From contig JAQTZV010000040.1 in assembly GCA_028687585.1 (NCBI GenBank), positions 1 to 36,902 of the forward strand: DNA of 36,902 nucleotides, read 5' to 3'. Shown here one piece after another: positions 8,590 through 17,427 of this stretch; the stretch's first letter is position 1; the number at the start of each line of letters is the position of its first letter. The translations under genes were made by a program, and so were the position numbers. This DNA comes from Desulfuromonadaceae bacterium. GTDB lineage: Bacteria; Desulfobacterota; Desulfuromonadia; Geobacterales; Pseudopelobacteraceae. The notes under the pieces are model-generated. The model had not been told where the DNA came from. It saw only the letters and a program-made list of their open reading frames with translations, and made no database searches.

Positions 8590-9779
8590 ATGAGCTTTAA
8601 AAAGATTTCCGCACTGTTGTTGACCGCAGCGTTTGCACTGACCGTAACGGCCGGCTGCAAGAAGAAAGAAGAGGCACCGAAGGCTGAGGCACCGAAAGCT
8701 GCCGCAGACACCATCAAAATTGGCTTCCTCGGCGCACTGACCGGCGACACGTTGCCATGTTCGGCAAACCGACCCTGGAAGGGATGAAGATGGCTGCTGA
8801 CGACATCAATGCTGCCGGCGGCATTCTGGGCAAAAAGATTGAAATCGTAGAAGCAGATAACCGCGGCGACAAGCAGGAAGGCGCTTCCGTTACCCAGAAA
8901 CTTATCAGCCGCGACAACGTCATTGCCATCGTAGGCGACCCTACCACCGGTATTACCAAGGTTGCCGCTCCGATCGCCCAGAAAGCCGGTGTTCTTCTCA
9001 TTTCCGCGGGTGCTACCGGTCCCGGCGTTGTTGAAAACGGTGATTTCATCTTCCGCAACACACTGCTCGACAGCGTTGCTATTCCGGCCTGTATCGACTA
9101 CTTCGCCAACGATCTCAAATATAAAAAAGTCGCTATTATCACCTCTGATAACAACGACTACAGTGTAGGTTTCTCCCAGACATTCCGCGATGCCGCCAAA
9201 GGCAAAGGCATTACCATAGTAGCCGACGAAAAAATCAAAGACGGAGACAAGGACTTCAGCGGCCAGATTACCAATATCAAAGCCAAGAAGCCTGATGTCA
9301 TCTTCTTCTCCGGCTACTACACTGAAGGCGCACTGATCATGAAAGAAGCCCGCAAACAGGGCGTTAAAGCCAATATGTTCGGCGGCGACGGACTCTTCTC
9401 CCCTGAATTCATCAAACTGGGTGGCTCCGCCGTTGAGGGTTCTATGTCGGCTCTCGGTTTTTCTCCAGAGCAGGCTTCCCCTGAAACAGCAAAATTCATC
9501 GAAGCATTTTCGAAGAAATTTGCCGGCCAGGTTCCCGGTCTGTTTGAAGCGCAGGGTTATGACGGCGTCACGATGATCGCCGACGCCATCAAACGCGCCA
9601 ACAGCGTCGACCCGAAAGTATTCAAAGATGCCATGGCTGCAACAAAGAACTTCCAGGGTGTATCCGGTACAATCACCATCCGCCCCGGCCGCGAGCCGAT
9701 CAAAACTCCGCTCTGCCTGTTGGCTGTCAAGGATGGCAAATTTGCACTGAAAGCTAAAGTACCGGTAAAGATGGACTAG
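8590..9779 (+). pseudogene. livK: Branched-chain amino-acid ABC binding lipoprotein, frameshifted
   Basis: A LivJ/LivK-type periplasmic binding protein split into two frames. The first frame (8590 to about 8748) gives a lipoprotein signal with lipobox TVTAGC, a KKKEEAPKAEAPKA linker and the mature start TIKIGFLGALTGD. The family continues VAMFGKPTLEGMKMAADDIN, but this is in another frame, from about 8751. The sequence GACACGTTGCCATG reads correctly if the two bases AC at 8749-8750 are removed (or one base is added). The rest, to KVPVKMD at 9779, is intact and full length. Translation from the internal ATG at 8757 would give a product with no signal peptide. It may be a true pseudogene or a sequencing error; the rest of the gene shows no decay. 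Confidence 0.85.
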
Positions 9780-9812
9780 ACTCTTTTTGGCTTACTTAGT
9801 AAAACGTAAAAC

Positions 9813-9847
9813 GCCGTGCATCCATATCCAGGTTGCACGGCTTTTTT
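9813..9847 (+). terminator. Rho-independent terminator after livK
   Basis: GCCGTGCA at 9813-9820 pairs with TGCACGGC at 9834-9841, followed by six T residues. A run of A residues before the stem means it could also serve the convergent PII-like gene that ends at 9906. Confidence 0.9.
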
Positions 9848-9905
9848 ATGTTCATCCAGAAAATGCAGTTTCACGGGACGATACAACGAGTTTATTCTTT
9901 CAGTA

Positions 9906-10247
9906 CTAAATCGCCTCCCGTCCCCGCTCGTTTGTCCGGATTTTCACAATATCATCAACTGTCGACACAAATATTTTCCCATCGCCGGTGTTGCCGGTAT
10001 GAGCGTATTTTTGAATCACATTGACGACTTCATCGACCATTTCATCCGCGACAACAACTTCAAGTTGAATACGCGGAACAAATTCGACCATTTCGTAGAC
10101 GATGGTATCTGCTGAATTTCTTGTCCTGCTTTTGCCGAACCCCTTGATTTCCAATATTGTCACTCCCGGCAATCCTTCGATTTCGTGAAGTTCTTCTGCC
10201 ACTTCCAATAATTTCGACGGTCTGATAATCGCTTTTATCTCTTTCAT
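9906..10247 (-). CDS. PII-like signalling protein linked to the metal efflux operon
   Basis: A 113-residue protein of the GlnB/PII fold, starting MKEIKAIIRPSKLLEVAEEL. The C-terminal half TGNTGDGKIFVSTVDDIVKIRTNERG is close to classical PII (B-loop TGxxGDGKIF and the RIRTGE-like C-loop). The T-loop region reads GFGKSRTRNSADTIVYEMVEFVPRI and lacks the usual RGAEY stretch with the uridylylated tyrosine. This fits the divergent PII group described beside cusABC-type genes rather than nitrogen-regulatory GlnB/GlnK. The start is at ATG 10247; the frame extends 24 codons upstream into a repeat copy and is not used. It is the last gene of the minus-strand efflux cluster and is likely cytoplasmic and trimeric. 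Confidence 0.85.
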   Translation of the reverse strand: MKEIKAIIRPSKLLEVAEELHEIEGLPGVTILEIKGFGKSRTRNSADTIVYEMVEFVPRIQLEVVVADEMVDEVVNVIQKYAHTGNTGDGKIFVSTVDDIVKIRTNERGREAI

Positions 10248-10264
10248 GTCTGACTCCCTGTCTT

Positions 10265-10349
10265 TTCGTTGAGTATGCTCCAGGAGGCTACATCTCTTCT
10301 TCGACTCCTCTCTTTTCAAACCATTTCAAACCATTTCAAACCAGCTGTA
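10265..10349. repeat. Degenerate copy of the cusA 3' end, with a tandem 10-base repeat
   Basis: This segment repeats 11026-11090 with a handful of mismatches. That segment covers the last codons of the RND pump gene and the spacer after the lipoprotein gene start. Here the unit TTTCAAACCA occurs three times in tandem (10314-10343), against once in the other copy. The two copies flank the lipoprotein gene as direct repeats. Confidence 0.85.
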
Positions 10350-10413
10350 GTCGTCTACGCGTTCCAACAGTATCCGGAGCATTTGAGGAGTTCATTCAGC
10401 CCCTCCCAATGGT

Positions 10414-11007
10414 CTAAATTTCCTTGCCATTCAAAATTACTCTCAGTGATCTGATGCCTTCGGTAAAACTGGTAGTGCCATACATTCCCGGACGCATCTT
10501 TCCCGGCTTTGTGCTGTATATTGGTTCTACCACCAGGCTGTTGCGATCTCCCTCATTCAGGGTTAATTCTCTCGCAATGGCAATCTCGTCATCGGGAAGT
10601 GCAACGACCACCTTGTGTAGACCTGCCTTCAGACGCAGACTTTTGCCGAATCGGTATCTGATCCCATCACCGGCTTCAGGGTCCATAACTCCCCTTGATT
10701 CACTGCGTTCACTTTGCAAACGCCCATTCAACTGCGCTGCCTGACCGTCAACATTCAATACAAGCTTGTATGCAGCGGTTCCATGAGAACGCTGCAGGTT
10801 GATCGGACATTCGAATTCACTGTGGGTTTTAAGGCTGGCAGAAATAGTCAAATCAGCATGCCCTGCCGGAATACTTGAATTCGGGCTTATCTCTGAAAAG
10901 ACGTCAGTGCGACTGTTCATCATTGCCTGTTTGCTCAGACTGGTTGCACAACCTGCCAGTAGCATGCTGATGATCGTAATGGTATAGATTGCTGTCATCC
11001 TTTTCAT
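10414..11007 (-). CDS. Putative lipoprotein of unknown function
   Basis: A 197-residue protein from the ATG at 11007, chosen because AAAGGAG sits seven bases upstream. It begins MKRMTAIYTITIISMLLAGCATS, a signal peptide with the lipobox LLAGC, so it should be lipid-anchored. The mature part is polar and probably mostly beta (KLVLNVDGQAAQLNG, LHKVVVALPDDEIAIARELTLNEGD). I do not recognise a named family. It lies between the RND pump gene and the PII-like gene, on the same strand, and is bracketed by direct repeats. It may be an accessory envelope component of the efflux system (inference from position only). Confidence 0.75.
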   Translation of the reverse strand: MKRMTAIYTITIISMLLAGCATSLSKQAMMNSRTDVFSEISPNSSIPAGHADLTISASLKTHSEFECPINLQRSHGTAAYKLVLNVDGQAAQLNGRLQSERSESRGVMDPEAGDGIRYRFGKSLRLKAGLHKVVVALPDDEIAIARELTLNEGDRNSLVVEPIYSTKPGKMRPGMYGTTSFTEGIRSLRVILNGKEI

Positions 11008-11025
11008 TTCCATTCTCCTTTTCAA

Positions 11026-11090
11026 TTCGTTGAGGATGCACCAGGAGGTTACATCTCTTCTTCGACTCTTCTCTTTTCAAACCAGCTGTA
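11026..11090. repeat. Direct repeat partner of 10265-10349
   Basis: About 60 bases (ending CTTTTCAAACCAGCTGTA) shared with 10265-10349. It covers the last 14 codons of the RND pump gene and 23 bases of spacer. This is the functional parent copy, because it encodes the pump's C-terminus (YSWFEKRRVEEEM). Confidence 0.85.
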
Positions 11091-14000
11091 CACCGATGGG
11101 ATAATCAATAACGTCAGCAGGGTTGACGTAACCAACCCACCAACAACAACTGTTGCGAGCGGCTTCTGTATTTCAGACCCTGCCCCGCCGACAAACAGCA
11201 TCGGAATTAAACTGAAAATTGAAATTGAAGCGGTCATCAATACCGGGCGCAACCTGTCGAGACTCCCCTTCCTGATCGCCTCCTGCAGCTCAAATCCTTC
11301 TTCTCGCAGTTGCGAGATACGCGACACCAATACCAATCCGTTCAGCACGGCAACGCCGAACAGGACCACGAACCCGACTGACGCGGGCACAGACAGATAC
11401 TGCCCTGACAGGAAAAGGGCAAAAACACCGCCGATCAAGGCAAACGGCAGGTTCGAAATAACCAGCAGCGCAAGACGAATTGAGCGGAACGTTGTATAAA
11501 GCAACAGAAGAATCAAGGCAATAGCTGCCGGACCGATGATCATCAGCTTGCTCATGGCGCGCTGCTGGTTTTCGAACTGACCGCCCCAAGTAAGATAATA
11601 ACCGGGAGGAAGCTTGACCTTTTCCCCTATCTTCTGTTTGGCTTCAGCAACAAAACTGCCGATATCCCTGCCACTGACGTTCATCTCGACGCCGATTCTG
11701 CGAATGCCGTCCTGTCGGCTGATCTGCACCGGCCCTTCTATCATTTTCACTTCCGCCAGCTGATCGAGTGGCACGTTGATGCCGGTTTTTGTGGTGATCA
11801 GCAGATTTTTGATCGCTTCAAGTGAGTTGCGTTTTTCTTCCGGCAGACGCACCGTAATGTCGAAATTCCGATTCTGCTCGTAGAGTTGTGAGGCAGACTT
11901 CCCGGCTACCGCGATTTCAATGACCTTCTGCACATCGCTGATGTTCAGGCCATAGCGGGCGATCCTGGTCCGGTCGATGTTGACGGTAAGATAGGGCTGA
12001 CCGTCAACTTTTTCCGCGTTGAGGTCCGTCCCGCCACGAACGGTGGAAAGCACTTTGGCTATCTCGGTCGCTTTTTGACTGAGCACGTCGATATCTTCGC
12101 CAAACAGTTTGACTATCAGTTGGGCACGGGTTCCGGCGACCAGTTCGTCAATACGGCACTGGATCGGCTGGCTGAAACCGAAACTGATCCCCGCTATCGT
12201 TTCCAGCGATGTGCGCATTTCGTTAACCAGATCTTCCTTGGATATATCCCGTTTCCATTGATTCTCCGGCTTAAAAATCCCTACATAGCCGGTCTTGTCC
12301 GGTCCTCTGGTGTCCATGGCAATGCCGGTCTGGCCGGTTCGCCCTACAATGACACCCAACTCGTCGAATTTTTTCAGCGTTGCCGCCGCCTGCTGGTTCA
12401 CTTCCATCGCCTTTGCCAGAGAAACGCCGGGCAGCATGGCAATATCCATATCAAACGATCCTTCGTCCATCGCGGGGATAAACTCGGTGCCGAGCTTTGT
12501 CACCAGAAAAAGGGACGCTATAAGAAAGGCACCGGCGATACTCAAAATTACTTTTTTCTGGTTCATTGCATAGCCGAGAAGCGGCAGATACCACTTCGTT
12601 GCATACTTCATGATAAAACTTTCTTTTTCCGGATGCGGTTTCAGAAAGAGGATGCAGAGTACCGGAATGACAAAGATGGAGAGGAACAGCGATGCCAGCA
12701 ATGCAATGGCAACGGTAATCGCCAGTGGTCCGAACATCTTTCCTTCGATCCCTTCCAGCGACAGGATCGGAATAAAGGTGATGGCGATAATCAGTTCGCC
12801 GAAGATACTCGGCTTTCTGACTTCCATGACCGCCTTCAACACCGTAAACAATATAGGGTGTTTCCCCCCTTCTGCGCTCAGGTGGCGTTGGACGTTTTCG
12901 ACCTGGATTATGGTCGTGTCAATTATCATGCCGATGGAAATAGCCAGACCGCCGAGGGACATCAGGTTGGCACTGATGCCGACCAATTTCATGACAATGA
13001 AAGTTGCAAAGAGTGACAACGGCAGGGCTATCAGCACCACCAGACTCCCCCGGATGCTGTTCAGCAGCAGATAGAGCACAATCAGAACAAAAATGGAACC
13101 TTCGAGGAGCGCCCTGTTTACCGTGCCGACACTCGCGTTCACAATATCGCTGCGGTCGTAGTAGGGAACAATTTTGATACCGTCCGGCAGCATATTGTTG
13201 CTGTTGATTTCCTTGACCTTTTCCTTTACCCGGCGCACAACATCGCGGCTGTTTTCGCCGCGCAGCATCATGGTGATGCCGCCGACACATTCTTCGCCGT
13301 TCTTCATCGACGCGCCCATGCGCACCGCTTCGCCGACCTTTACCTGGGCCACATCCCGGATATAGGTCGGCGTGCCCCCCTGGGATTTCAGAACAATCGT
13401 TTCAATGTCGCTGATATCCTTGATCAAGCCGACACCGCGAACAATATACTGATCCGTACCTCGTTCGAGCACATTGCCGCCGACATTTTCGTTGTTACTG
13501 CCGATGGCCGAGTAGACATCGTCTACCGTCACCGCATGTTTTACCAGCTTCTCCGGTGATACGATGACCTGGTACTGTTTGAAATAGCCGCCATAGGAAT
13601 TGATCTCATTCACCCCTGCAACACTTTTCAGCTGCGGGGTGACGATCCACTCCTGAAGCGTACGCAGGTTTGTCAGGTAGGCGATTTTCTGCTGCGGATC
13701 ATCCGGCATCTTCCCTTCAAGTGTGTACTGATACACCTCCCCCATGGCCGTACCGATCGGCCCCATGGCCACTGCAACACCTTTTGGAACTTTCTCCTTC
13801 GCTTCGGCAAGACGCTCGAATACTAGCTGCCGGGCGAAATAGATATCAACGCTGTCTTTGAAAACGATCGTGACTATTGACAGACCGAATTTCGTGACCG
13901 AACGCATCTGTTCGATGTCCGGCAGGCCACGCATGGCCATCTCGATCGGGTAGGTAACATTCCTCTCGATTTCGATTGCGGACAGTCCATCCGCGTGACT

Positions 14001-14150
14001 GATAACCTCGACCTGGATATTTGTTACATCAGGATATGCGTCAATCGGCAATTTCAGGTAGGAATACGCCCCGAAGGCGACAATGAGAAGGGAGAGAAAG
14101 ACCACCATTCCCTTCTGCTTCAGTGAATATGCGATTATTTTTTCTAACAT
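11049..14150 (-). CDS. cusA: Heavy-metal efflux RND pump (CzcA/CusA family)
   Basis: A 1033-residue inner-membrane proton antiporter of the HME-RND group, the normal length. It has the N-terminal LPIDAYPDVTNIQVEV, two large periplasmic loops and 12 hydrophobic segments. The central TM4 motif reads SIGMIIDTTIIQVEN: the acidic residues of the proton relay (D and E) are kept, but the first aspartate of the CzcA-type DFG is Ser, as in CusA-like pumps (Ala). The three Cu/Ag-binding methionines of E. coli CusA do not seem conserved: RIDELVAGT has Glu, RYGLNISD has Leu, and the LPGVS region lacks the equivalent Met. A divalent ion such as Co, Zn, Ni or Cd is therefore as likely as copper. It follows the adaptor gene by 29 bases. 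Confidence 0.92.
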   Translation of the reverse strand: MLEKIIAYSLKQKGMVVFLSLLIVAFGAYSYLKLPIDAYPDVTNIQVEVISHADGLSAIEIERNVTYPIEMAMRGLPDIEQMRSVTKFGLSIVTIVFKDSVDIYFARQLVFERLAEAKEKVPKGVAVAMGPIGTAMGEVYQYTLEGKMPDDPQQKIAYLTNLRTLQEWIVTPQLKSVAGVNEINSYGGYFKQYQVIVSPEKLVKHAVTVDDVYSAIGSNNENVGGNVLERGTDQYIVRGVGLIKDISDIETIVLKSQGGTPTYIRDVAQVKVGEAVRMGASMKNGEECVGGITMMLRGENSRDVVRRVKEKVKEINSNNMLPDGIKIVPYYDRSDIVNASVGTVNRALLEGSIFVLIVLYLLLNSIRGSLVVLIALPLSLFATFIVMKLVGISANLMSLGGLAISIGMIIDTTIIQVENVQRHLSAEGGKHPILFTVLKAVMEVRKPSIFGELIIAITFIPILSLEGIEGKMFGPLAITVAIALLASLFLSIFVIPVLCILFLKPHPEKESFIMKYATKWYLPLLGYAMNQKKVILSIAGAFLIASLFLVTKLGTEFIPAMDEGSFDMDIAMLPGVSLAKAMEVNQQAAATLKKFDELGVIVGRTGQTGIAMDTRGPDKTGYVGIFKPENQWKRDISKEDLVNEMRTSLETIAGISFGFSQPIQCRIDELVAGTRAQLIVKLFGEDIDVLSQKATEIAKVLSTVRGGTDLNAEKVDGQPYLTVNIDRTRIARYGLNISDVQKVIEIAVAGKSASQLYEQNRNFDITVRLPEEKRNSLEAIKNLLITTKTGINVPLDQLAEVKMIEGPVQISRQDGIRRIGVEMNVSGRDIGSFVAEAKQKIGEKVKLPPGYYLTWGGQFENQQRAMSKLMIIGPAAIALILLLLYTTFRSIRLALLVISNLPFALIGGVFALFLSGQYLSVPASVGFVVLFGVAVLNGLVLVSRISQLREEGFELQEAIRKGSLDRLRPVLMTASISIFSLIPMLFVGGAGSEIQKPLATVVVGGLVTSTLLTLLIIPSVYSWFEKRRVEEEM

Positions 14151-14179
14151 TGGTTGCCATCTCCCGTGAGCTCAGCGTT

Positions 14180-15472
14180 TTAATGGTTATGCCCTTCAAG
14201 TTCACCCTTCTTCTGCTCTGCCTTGAGCATGAACGACCCCTTGATGGCATAACGCTCGCCCTCCTTCAGGCCGGAGACGATCTCAACCATACCGTGTGCA
14301 GCACGTCCCGCTTCAACCGGGCGTACCTTGAATTCAGTACCATTGTCAGTGACGAACAGAACCTTCTTCCCTTCCAGCTCCTGCAATGCATCTTCGGGAA
14401 CAGCCAGCACCGGCGGCGCATCACCCTTCAGGGCCAGTTCGGCGGTGGCGAACATCTCAGGCTTCAGCATGCGACCGGGATTGGCAACTTCGATCCGCGC
14501 TTTGACCGTGCGGGTGGCCTGATCCACTGCATCGGCAATATGATTGATTCGTCCCCGGAATTTAAGATTAGGATATGCGCCGATGATGACGATGGCATTC
14601 TGTCCTTTACTGATTTTGGCAAGATCATTTTCATTGATGTCAACCATCACCCAGACCGAAGAGAGGTCCGCTACTGTGTAGAGGCTTTTTGACGGATCAG
14701 AGAGTTCACCCACGATTGCATGCTTCTCGGTTATAACGCCGCTGATCGGGGAGCGGACCGGGAGCAGCGGTTTTTTGCGATTTGAGCCTTCAAGTTCTGC
14801 CATGGGTACACCGTAGAGTGACAGGCGCTCTTCGTCAGTGTGCAGCTCGGCCTCAGCACTCTTGAAGTCGGTCTCCGCCAGAAGAATGTCCTTACGGGCT
14901 GCGATCTTCTTCTCCACCAGACCCTTGATCCGATCCATATTGGACTGGGCCAGTCCCAGCTTCGTTTTTGACTGATGATAGCGACCCAGGGCTTCGCCCA
15001 GCTCGACGCTGTCCAGGGTCGCCAAAGACTGCCCGGCGGAAACACTGTCACCCAGGGAGGCTATTACGGCAACGATCTTGCCGGAGATGCGCGGTGAAAC
15101 ATGGGCAATCCTGTCGGCATTCGCTTCCACCTTGCCGGTAGCGTTGATGACGCCGCCGAGACGCTGCTTTTTCGCCGGAGCGATAACGACGCCGTTCTGC
15201 TTCTGCACCTCGGCCGTCATCTTTATGCCGCCTTCCTCTCCGTGCTCGTCATGCCCCTCATGGCCACCTTTCTCGTCCTTGTGCTCTTCGCCTTCTTTTT
15301 CATCTTTATGGCCTGCCTCTGTATGCTCAACGGCTTTTTCATCTTTGTGTCCGACTTCAATTTTTTCGGCGTGCTCCTCACCACCGCTTTTGCTGTTGAT
15401 AGAACGATAGAGAAAGCCGCCCCCCAGGGCAACCACCAGGATAATTACGATAATGATTATTTTTTTGTTCAC
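14180..15472 (-). CDS. cusB: Efflux RND periplasmic adaptor with His-rich segment
   Basis: A 430-residue membrane-fusion protein linking the RND pump to the outer-membrane channel. After an N-terminal membrane anchor (MNKKIIIIVIILVVALGGGF) comes a low-complexity His/Glu/Lys segment (about residues 32-82; units such as GHKDEK, EHKDEKGGHEGHDEHGEE). This is a probable metal-binding region. The lipoyl/barrel-sandwich halves follow (ATGKVEANADRIAHVSPRISGKIV and LPVRSPISGVITEKHAIVGE), with a helical hairpin between them and a C-terminal beta-barrel. It overlaps the channel gene by 4 bases. The family is CzcB/CusB; the His-rich part is more CzcB-like. Confidence 0.9.
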   Translation of the reverse strand: MNKKIIIIVIILVVALGGGFLYRSINSKSGGEEHAEKIEVGHKDEKAVEHTEAGHKDEKEGEEHKDEKGGHEGHDEHGEEGGIKMTAEVQKQNGVVIAPAKKQRLGGVINATGKVEANADRIAHVSPRISGKIVAVIASLGDSVSAGQSLATLDSVELGEALGRYHQSKTKLGLAQSNMDRIKGLVEKKIAARKDILLAETDFKSAEAELHTDEERLSLYGVPMAELEGSNRKKPLLPVRSPISGVITEKHAIVGELSDPSKSLYTVADLSSVWVMVDINENDLAKISKGQNAIVIIGAYPNLKFRGRINHIADAVDQATRTVKARIEVANPGRMLKPEMFATAELALKGDAPPVLAVPEDALQELEGKKVLFVTDNGTEFKVRPVEAGRAAHGMVEIVSGLKEGERYAIKGSFMLKAEQKKGELEGHNH

Positions 15473-16755
15473 TTACCACCTCCGGTCAGTTCTGATGCCA
15501 CTGCTGTTTCAAGTTTTGTAAAGGCCTGGCGCCTGCTCTGCTGTGCAGCCAGATAACCGTCATTGACTTCAAAAAATTTCTTCTGCTCGTCGACCACCGA
15601 AAGAATCCCCACTTCACCAAGTCGGTAGGCTTCCTGCGTCAGCTTCAGGTTCTCGGCCGATTGCAGAATGATCCCCTGCTCAAAAAGGGCAAGGATCTTT
15701 TCTGATGATGAAAGTCCTGCATACGCAGATTCGACTTCTATGGTAACGACCCGTTCCAATGCCAGGTGGTACGATCCGGCGGCATCCTGGCGCGCCTGAG
15801 CGGCAGCTTTCCCGCCACTGTTACGATCAAACAGCGGAATCGGCAGAGACAGCCGCAACCCCAGTTGCGTGTCGTTACCGACAGATGACATGCCGCCCAA
15901 TTCGGTGGCACTCCTCTGCCACTGTACGAAGAGTCCGGCGCTGAGATTGGGCTGCGCTTCTGCAGTCGCCAGACGGGTTTCAGCTGCGGCCCGGTCACGT
16001 TCACGCAGCAATGCCAGGAGATCAGGACGTGTGGAAAGCGCCTGCGTTACCAGATTTTCTCTGCTTTGAGAAAGTTTCGCCGGTGATGGCAAATCGACAA
16101 CCACGACCTCTGATTCTTTCAAGCCGCACAATGATGCGATTTTGATGCGCAGAGGAATCCGCTCACGTTCAATTTCCAGGAGACGGCTTTCTGCCCGTGC
16201 CAGTTCAACCTTCGTAATATTGAGATCCAGTTCGGGGATATCTCCAGCCGTGAAGCGTTCACCGGCAATGGCAACAAGATCACGATTCAGCGTTACCACT
16301 TCTGCAGCAAGTTCCTGACGTTTCATCGTCAGGGAGTAATCAAGGGCCAGGGTAGTAATTTCATCCTTTAACAACCGGGCCCTGTTTTCCCTCTGCCGGC
16401 GCACAATTTCAGCCGCACGCTCAACAACTTCGCGGCGCAGCTGCATCTTATCGTTCAAGGAAAATTCCTGATTCACCCCGATTGAAATGGCCTGTTCGTC
16501 AGGGCTCCCGGTCAGACTGCCGGTTGACCCCTGGAATTCAATGGTTGGATTGCTGCGTGTGCCTGCCTGGATTGCCAGCGAATGCTTTGCCTCTGCCTCC
16601 TTGTCAAGCGCAGCCAGTTCAGCATTATGTTTCAGGGCCATGGCAACAATTTCGTTGATGTTCCGGGGAACTGACTCTGCGAAAACCGGCAGACAGACAG
16701 ATGCCGATAACAACAGAGCGAGTGCAATCCCTCGTGCTTGTGTAAAGCGGGTCAC
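15469..16755 (-). CDS. cusC: Outer-membrane efflux channel (TolC/CusC family)
   Basis: A 428-residue outer-membrane factor, with a signal peptide cleaved after LPVFA and two OEP repeats rich in Ala, Glu and Arg helices (for example ARAESRLLEIERERIPLRIKI). The second repeat has YRLGEVGILSVVDEQKKFFEV, a classic OEP signature. The start is a GTG at 16755, supported by GGAGG seven bases upstream. It is followed, with a 4-base overlap, by the adaptor gene, so the three form a CBA efflux operon. There is no N-terminal lipid-anchor cysteine, in contrast to E. coli CusC. Confidence 0.9.
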   Translation of the reverse strand: MTRFTQARGIALALLLSASVCLPVFAESVPRNINEIVAMALKHNAELAALDKEAEAKHSLAIQAGTRSNPTIEFQGSTGSLTGSPDEQAISIGVNQEFSLNDKMQLRREVVERAAEIVRRQRENRARLLKDEITTLALDYSLTMKRQELAAEVVTLNRDLVAIAGERFTAGDIPELDLNITKVELARAESRLLEIERERIPLRIKIASLCGLKESEVVVVDLPSPAKLSQSRENLVTQALSTRPDLLALLRERDRAAAETRLATAEAQPNLSAGLFVQWQRSATELGGMSSVGNDTQLGLRLSLPIPLFDRNSGGKAAAQARQDAAGSYHLALERVVTIEVESAYAGLSSSEKILALFEQGIILQSAENLKLTQEAYRLGEVGILSVVDEQKKFFEVNDGYLAAQQSRRQAFTKLETAVASELTGGGK

Positions 16756-16859
16756 GGGTGAGCCTCCAGAGTAATAGTTTAAATTCGTGACGGCAGCGTG
16801 CAGCTACACGGAGACCGCACGTATGGCGTTACAGTTAATTTAGTACAGGTATGGGATTG

Positions 16860-17228
16860 TTAAACGTTAGGTGAATCAGGTGGAACAAAAAGAGAAAGGA
16901 AAACATCGGGTAAGACGGTGAGTGGGGTAACTATGTGCAGATCCGAAATGACGGGCGTATAGACAAGCTGAAACCGTTGCACGGTCAATGAGGCAAGACA
17001 GGCACAGTTGACGCATCTGCTGCAGCCATCGTCATCACTGTGCTGATTATCAGGGGAACAGGGACATTCCTGAGGTGAGGCAACATCAGAGTAAAGTGCC
17101 GGAGTACATGGTCCTGAAGCATGGCTATCCATGGCATGTGCATTTCCACTCACTCCATTGATAATGGCGGTCAACAGGACTATCAGTATAAGCCGGGAAA
17201 TGAATTTAAGAGGGATAGGTATTCGCAT
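16860..17228 (-). CDS. Small secreted Cys/His-rich protein
   Basis: A 122-residue protein, first in the efflux operon. The N-terminus MRIPIPLKFISRLILIVLLTA is a signal peptide or anchor, with likely cleavage after GNAHA. The next segment is rich in Cys, His and Asp (CPCSPDNQHSDDDGCSRCVNCACL; shown here only in part as QHSDDDGCSRCVNCACL), and the protein ends FVPPDSPNV. I chose the ATG at 17228; the open frame continues upstream antisense to the EamA gene, but only this part has protein-like features. Similar small proteins are known at the head of cus-type operons in Geobacter relatives. It may be a periplasmic metal sensor or sequestering protein (inference). Confidence 0.7.
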   Translation of the reverse strand: MRIPIPLKFISRLILIVLLTAIINGVSGNAHAMDSHASGPCTPALYSDVASPQECPCSPDNQHSDDDGCSRCVNCACLASLTVQRFQLVYTPVISDLHIVTPLTVLPDVFLSLFVPPDSPNV

Positions 17229-17349
17229 AAATGTTTTTGGATAATGTCCAAATGACGTAAAACTGTCAAGAATATAGTGCGGCCATCCGTTTATCGACAT
17301 ATCCGGGTGGTCAAAGAGCAGCATAAATAATTTGAGTTGCTGTTTACCA

Positions 17350-17377
17350 TTGACATGTACCCGATAAGATATATACA
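17350..17377 (+). promoter_or_regulatory. Predicted sigma-70 promoter upstream of the EamA gene
   Basis: TTGACA at 17350-17355 and TATACA at 17372-17377, with a 16-base spacer, lie 50 bases before the EamA start. The efflux operon must start in the opposite direction from the same 199-base gap; no equally good promoter is seen for it. Confidence 0.5.
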
Positions 17378-17427
17378 AGACGCCTTCTTCAAGGCTTCTT
17401 ATTTCAGTTTTACAGGAAGTTATCCAG

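Noticed and set aside
8757..9779. A shorter intact binding protein starting at the internal ATG
   Set aside because: It would lack the signal peptide and first strand, and the missing part is present just upstream in another frame.
12075..13016. 313-codon open frame on the plus strand opposite the RND pump gene
   Set aside because: It is fully antisense to a well-matched cusA-type gene, and its composition (His/Gln/Arg-rich, no fold pattern) is that of a shadow frame.
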